Positions 5,987 to 6,987 of a stretch of 6,987 bases of DNA are shown one piece after another. This DNA comes from Actinomycetes bacterium (GTDB lineage Bacteria > Actinomycetota > Acidimicrobiia > Acidimicrobiales > Acidimicrobiaceae). The stretch is from the NCBI GenBank assembly GCA_021792075.1, contig JAJYVK010000037.1, forward strand, positions 2,501-9,487, given 5' to 3'. The notes under the pieces are model-generated. The model was given only the letters and a program-made list of their open reading frames with translations, ran no database searches and had not been told where the DNA came from. The stretch's first letter is position 1, and each line of letters starts with the position of its first letter. Made by a program: the position numbers and the translations under genes.

Positions 5987-6845
5987 TATGCAAGTGGAAG
6001 CACACCCCGATTTTCGCTCGTTGGATCGTTCTGATGCGAGCTCGCCGTACGAATTAAAAAAGATCGTAAAAGACCTGTTCACGGATCGCATGCCTTTTGC
6101 CTCTACTGTTGCAGTAAAGAATGAAGAAATGAAGCTTTACGCGCTCAGAATGAATGGGAGAGACTACTATTGCTATCTCAGAAACTTTCGAGAGAGAGTA
6201 AGAATTGTGCGTCAGCTAGGAGGCGAATTGGACGAGAACATCTTAATTCATTACTTTACGGAAGGATTAAGTGACGAGGTGTTCAAATTCCTAAAAGACG
6301 ATTATCTACGACCTGCGAGGCAGACGGAAATTGAAGATGGGAGCATGACGTTTGAAGAGTACTCAGGTCAGGTGGAAGATTTCTTCGCGCAGTGGTCTCA
6401 GCGTCAACATCGTGCTACTGGAGATTCGGTGAAGGTATTCGCTGCTGACACCATTACCAAAGGCAAGAAAGGCAAATCTGAGTCAAAGGATGCGCTTGAA
6501 GACGCTCCTACTACCGCCGGCACCAGTTGTGCTGGCTCTGATGGGAAACCCGTGTGTTACTACTGCGGCGGTCGTCATACGAGATGCTGGAACAAGGAGG
6601 CGATGAAGAAAAAGCTCGAAGAAGATATCAAAGCTGGCGAAGAGCATAAGTCGAAGACTGAAGCCAAGAGGAAGAAGAAAGAGTCCGAAACCAAAAGTGT
6701 ATCTTACTTCGACCGCCGAGACGATGTGTACGTGCCTCGGCTTTCAGACCTCGATGATGAGTTGATTGATTTCTTCCGCTATCAACTGGATCCGGCTGAT
6801 TCCTTTTACCAGTATGCTCGTCCGGGCTGTCTCTATACCTCCTAG
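5967..6845 (+). CDS. gag: Second LTR retroelement: gag capsid/nucleocapsid-like protein
   Basis: This is an open frame of 292 codons. Residues 28-150 form a capsid-like retrotransposon gag domain: ELKKIVKDLFTDRM, MKLYALRMNGRDYYCYLRNF, RIVRQLGGELDE, HYFTEGLSDEVFKFLKDDYL and MTFEEYSGQVEDFF. A short zinc knuckle, CYYCGGRHTRC (residues 197-207), follows. Then comes a strongly charged Lys/Glu segment (210-243) and an acidic/aromatic tail (SYFDRRDDVYVP, DDELIDFFRYQ) ending at TAG 6843-6845. The first ATG (5967) overlaps the upstream frame by 20 bp and is probably not the true start. The protein is most likely the C-terminal two thirds of a gag of about 420 residues whose front is at 5572-5986 in another frame. 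It shares no obvious motif with the minus-strand copia gag, so it belongs to a different element. Ty3/gypsy-like is plausible, but no pol is in view to decide. Confidence 0.75.
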   Translation: MPYSCRSMQVEAHPDFRSLDRSDASSPYELKKIVKDLFTDRMPFASTVAVKNEEMKLYALRMNGRDYYCYLRNFRERVRIVRQLGGELDENILIHYFTEGLSDEVFKFLKDDYLRPARQTEIEDGSMTFEEYSGQVEDFFAQWSQRQHRATGDSVKVFAADTITKGKKGKSESKDALEDAPTTAGTSCAGSDGKPVCYYCGGRHTRCWNKEAMKKKLEEDIKAGEEHKSKTEAKRKKKESETKSVSYFDRRDDVYVPRLSDLDDELIDFFRYQLDPADSFYQYARPGCLYTS

Positions 6846-6987
6846 TGGTTTGACGGTCGCGTGGTTACTGCGTAGTGAATGCTAGTACCCCTAGACTCGG
6901 TCAATTAAGACAGTGAGCTTGCTAGGCCATGCATGCATCGCTCCCAGTAGGGTCACGTGCTGCTGGGACCCGCGTCTCCTGTCCACA
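6846..6987 (+). other. Region downstream of plus-strand gag, unassigned
   Basis: All three plus frames meet stops within about 60 bp after the gag stop. An ATG at 6929-6931 opens a frame that stays open to the window end (MHASLPVGSRAAG), too short to identify. It may be the start of a separate downstream ORF of the same element, or non-coding sequence. Confidence 0.3.

Overview
The window looks like a repeat-rich stretch of a protist nuclear genome made almost entirely of mobile elements. I see no host gene, rRNA or tRNA and no prokaryotic operon structure. The diverged Ty1/copia polyprotein and the style of both gag proteins suggest an alveolate such as Perkinsus. That assignment is from memory of the protein families and is tentative.

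Layout. (1) From about 4826 down to base 1, on the minus strand, lies a decayed Ty1/copia LTR retrotransposon. In transcription order it has gag (start 4826), a glycine/arginine-rich linker, a CCHC zinc knuckle (3709-3668), a protease-like segment, gag-pre-integrase, DDE integrase (2471-1228), an acidic linker, and the N-terminal part of the copia-type reverse transcriptase, which runs off the window at base 1. It carries at least three frameshifts and three in-frame stops. (2) The copia element is split at the gag/protease junction by a 1043-bp foreign insertion (2472-3514). The insertion has imperfect terminal inverted repeats of about 50 bp and an exact 8-bp direct repeat, GTGCACTG, on both sides. 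Removing the insertion plus one copy of the repeat (1051 bp) rejoins gag and pol in frame. This is strong internal evidence for a non-autonomous DNA transposon. Its core is a degenerate 21-bp minisatellite with a 19-bp variant. (3) Just upstream of the copia gag start is a 156-bp segment (4840-4995) bounded by a perfect 16-bp inverted repeat and flanked by GAGG on both sides, a possible MITE. (4) 4996-5571 has no convincing gene and presumably holds leader/LTR sequence of one or both retroelements. (5) From about 5572 to 6845, on the plus strand, lies the gag of a second, different LTR retrotransposon, in two overlapping frames with a short zinc knuckle. (6) The last 140 bp is unassigned.

The two retroelements are head to head, with their gag starts about 0.75 kb apart. 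The nesting order is readable: the copia element came first and the TIR element landed in it later. The copia gag holds two frameshifts and two stops in about 0.95 kb, against one frameshift and one stop in 2.47 kb of pol.
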